From NCBI GenBank assembly GCA_032622095.1, contig CP136066.1:54714609-54778608 (forward strand): a DNA stretch of 64,000 nt. Direction: 5' to 3'. Below, in pieces: positions 62,903 through 64,000 of this stretch (position 1 is the first letter of the stretch; each line of letters begins with the position of its first letter). Source of the DNA: Siphonodentalium dalli (lineage: Eukaryota > Mollusca > Scaphopoda > Gadilida > Siphonodentaliidae). The position numbers and the translations under genes were made by a program. The notes under the pieces were generated by a model. It saw only the letters and a program-made list of their open reading frames with translations. It searched no databases and had not been told where the DNA came from.

Positions 62903-64000
62903 TAGTGCTGGGCGGTATTTCGGTATACCGATTATAATCAATAAGATTTTCAATACCGTTACCGTCATTCTTTTCCATAATCGGTAAACCTTGAAGACGG
63001 TATTATCACGGTTACATGTCATACAGGCACATTACGGAGTTTATTGTGGTTTTCCTTTGTCCGGATACAAAGAAATTACTTCGTTTCTATACACCGTATT
63101 TCATCGAAATCATAATTAAGAGGTAGCGAGTTTGTGTAAGGAGACAGCGTTGCTGTAAATTGGGCTGAGGTAGCTACTAGTGTTGCGGATTCTGTTTACC
63201 AAGTCATCCGCGAAATTGGCACGAATATATTTCAAGATTTACGTTGTGTACCCCATGCACGTGCTCATCGACAATTTTAAAATGACTAGTCCGTTTCAAT
63301 GATTGGCGTGTGCAAGTTTATGCAACGCCCTTTATGTGTATTCATCCCATGTTGCATTATCTTTTAGTTGGAAAAAACTGTTCAATCTTCACTCATGTCA
63401 CTTCTTTCCCCATGTCATTTCCAAACAAAATGTATTCCTTCGCTACCTGGGACAAAACCCAGCCCAACATTATATTGCAAGGTATGATTGCATCATTCTG
63501 CGCTATTTTTTATCGACCGAATTTATGGGGCAGCTCATTATTTCAAGGGTGTTATCGAGTGGGAATAAATGATCACATTCATAAACCGGGATTTAAAAGT
63601 ATGATTATAATAATTCAACGGGAAGTCAATAATAGTTCTAGAAGTTAAATACTTTGGAAGTAATAAACTTTATTTCCCGCATTTAATAAAAGAATTGTAC
63701 TTATTCTTAAGTTATTCACACCCGGCGGAACATTCCAATATCAACATCACAGCACGTGCTCTGCAAGTCGGCACTGTCAGTGGGGGATTGTTTCAAAGCT
63801 CTTGGGTGTATCCGGCTTCGCTGAATGATGCTTGCATTAAGTTGCATAAATCGCAATTATTACCTGTATTTAAGATCAGCTCATGAATCCATGCTTGCAG
63901 ATAATGATACATTCATTGATTGCAATCCATAATTTAATAAAACGAAGCGTACATTTCCTTATTTTATGTAATCTGTAGCGATTAGATTTTCCTCCATAAA
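62903..64000 (+). mobile_element. hAT-type transposon, second copy, cut by the window end
   Basis: Left end, inverted repeat and interior as in the element at 50716. Over the 1098 bp visible I count five substitutions and one 6-bp difference: TTACCG is present three times in a row-like run at about 50771 but once fewer here. The right end lies outside the window. It is preceded by the same AGTTTATG in the same monomer variant, so it was probably copied with its satellite surroundings. Confidence 0.88.

Noticed and set aside
62903-64000. Independent second transposition of the hAT element
   Set aside because: Same target duplication, same monomer variant and homologous order of flanking monomers favour duplication. 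The possibility is kept open only pending wider flanks.

Overview
This window is almost entirely eukaryotic, probably animal, satellite DNA. About 320 head-to-tail copies of an AT-rich monomer of roughly 160 bp fill it. Most copies carry one HindIII site (AAGCTT), all in the same orientation. I recognise no protein-coding gene, rRNA or tRNA. Short open frames exist only because repeat copies happen to stay in frame, and they recur wherever the same repeat copy recurs. The organism cannot be named from this. A ~160-bp HindIII satellite together with a hAT element ending TAGTGCTGGGCGG would fit a marine invertebrate such as a mollusc, but that is a weak inference and no family was aligned.

Layout: the satellite is interrupted 13 times by one AT-rich, non-satellite spacer family (three length classes, about 723, 775 and 785 bp) and 4 times by a truncated 187-bp form of the same spacer's 3' part. 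Full spacers begin near 9377, 12730, 17335, 20688, 26290, 28292, 33653, 37566, 40841, 45393, 47879, 53200 and 60981. Every one sits at the same phase of the monomer and in the same orientation, so satellite plus spacer behaves as one composite amplified unit. The window itself starts just downstream of another spacer copy.

Higher-order structure is nested. There are two main monomer subtypes that often alternate (about 320-bp dimers), and a 156-bp third subtype. Above these are 6-mers (957 bp), 10-mers and 11-mers (1581, 1602 and 1741 bp), a 3322-bp super-unit (1-7.3 kb), 3.35-3.49-kb spacer-bearing units, a nearly identical 7958-bp tandem duplication (about 6.17-22.1 kb) and a 7827-bp-offset duplication (about 35.2-49.2 kb).

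The most notable item is a 1242-bp non-autonomous hAT-type DNA transposon at 50716-51957. It has 18-bp terminal inverted repeats and an 8-bp target duplication (AGTTTATG). A second copy starts at 62903 and runs off the window. Both copies sit at the same monomer position with the same target duplication and matching flanks, 12,187 bp apart. They were therefore most likely spread by satellite amplification and not by two transpositions.

The parts act together structurally, not as a pathway. The satellite appears to expand by unequal exchange or replication-based amplification at many scales, carrying the spacer and the transposon along. A conserved TATA-like box in each spacer is the only hint of transcription.
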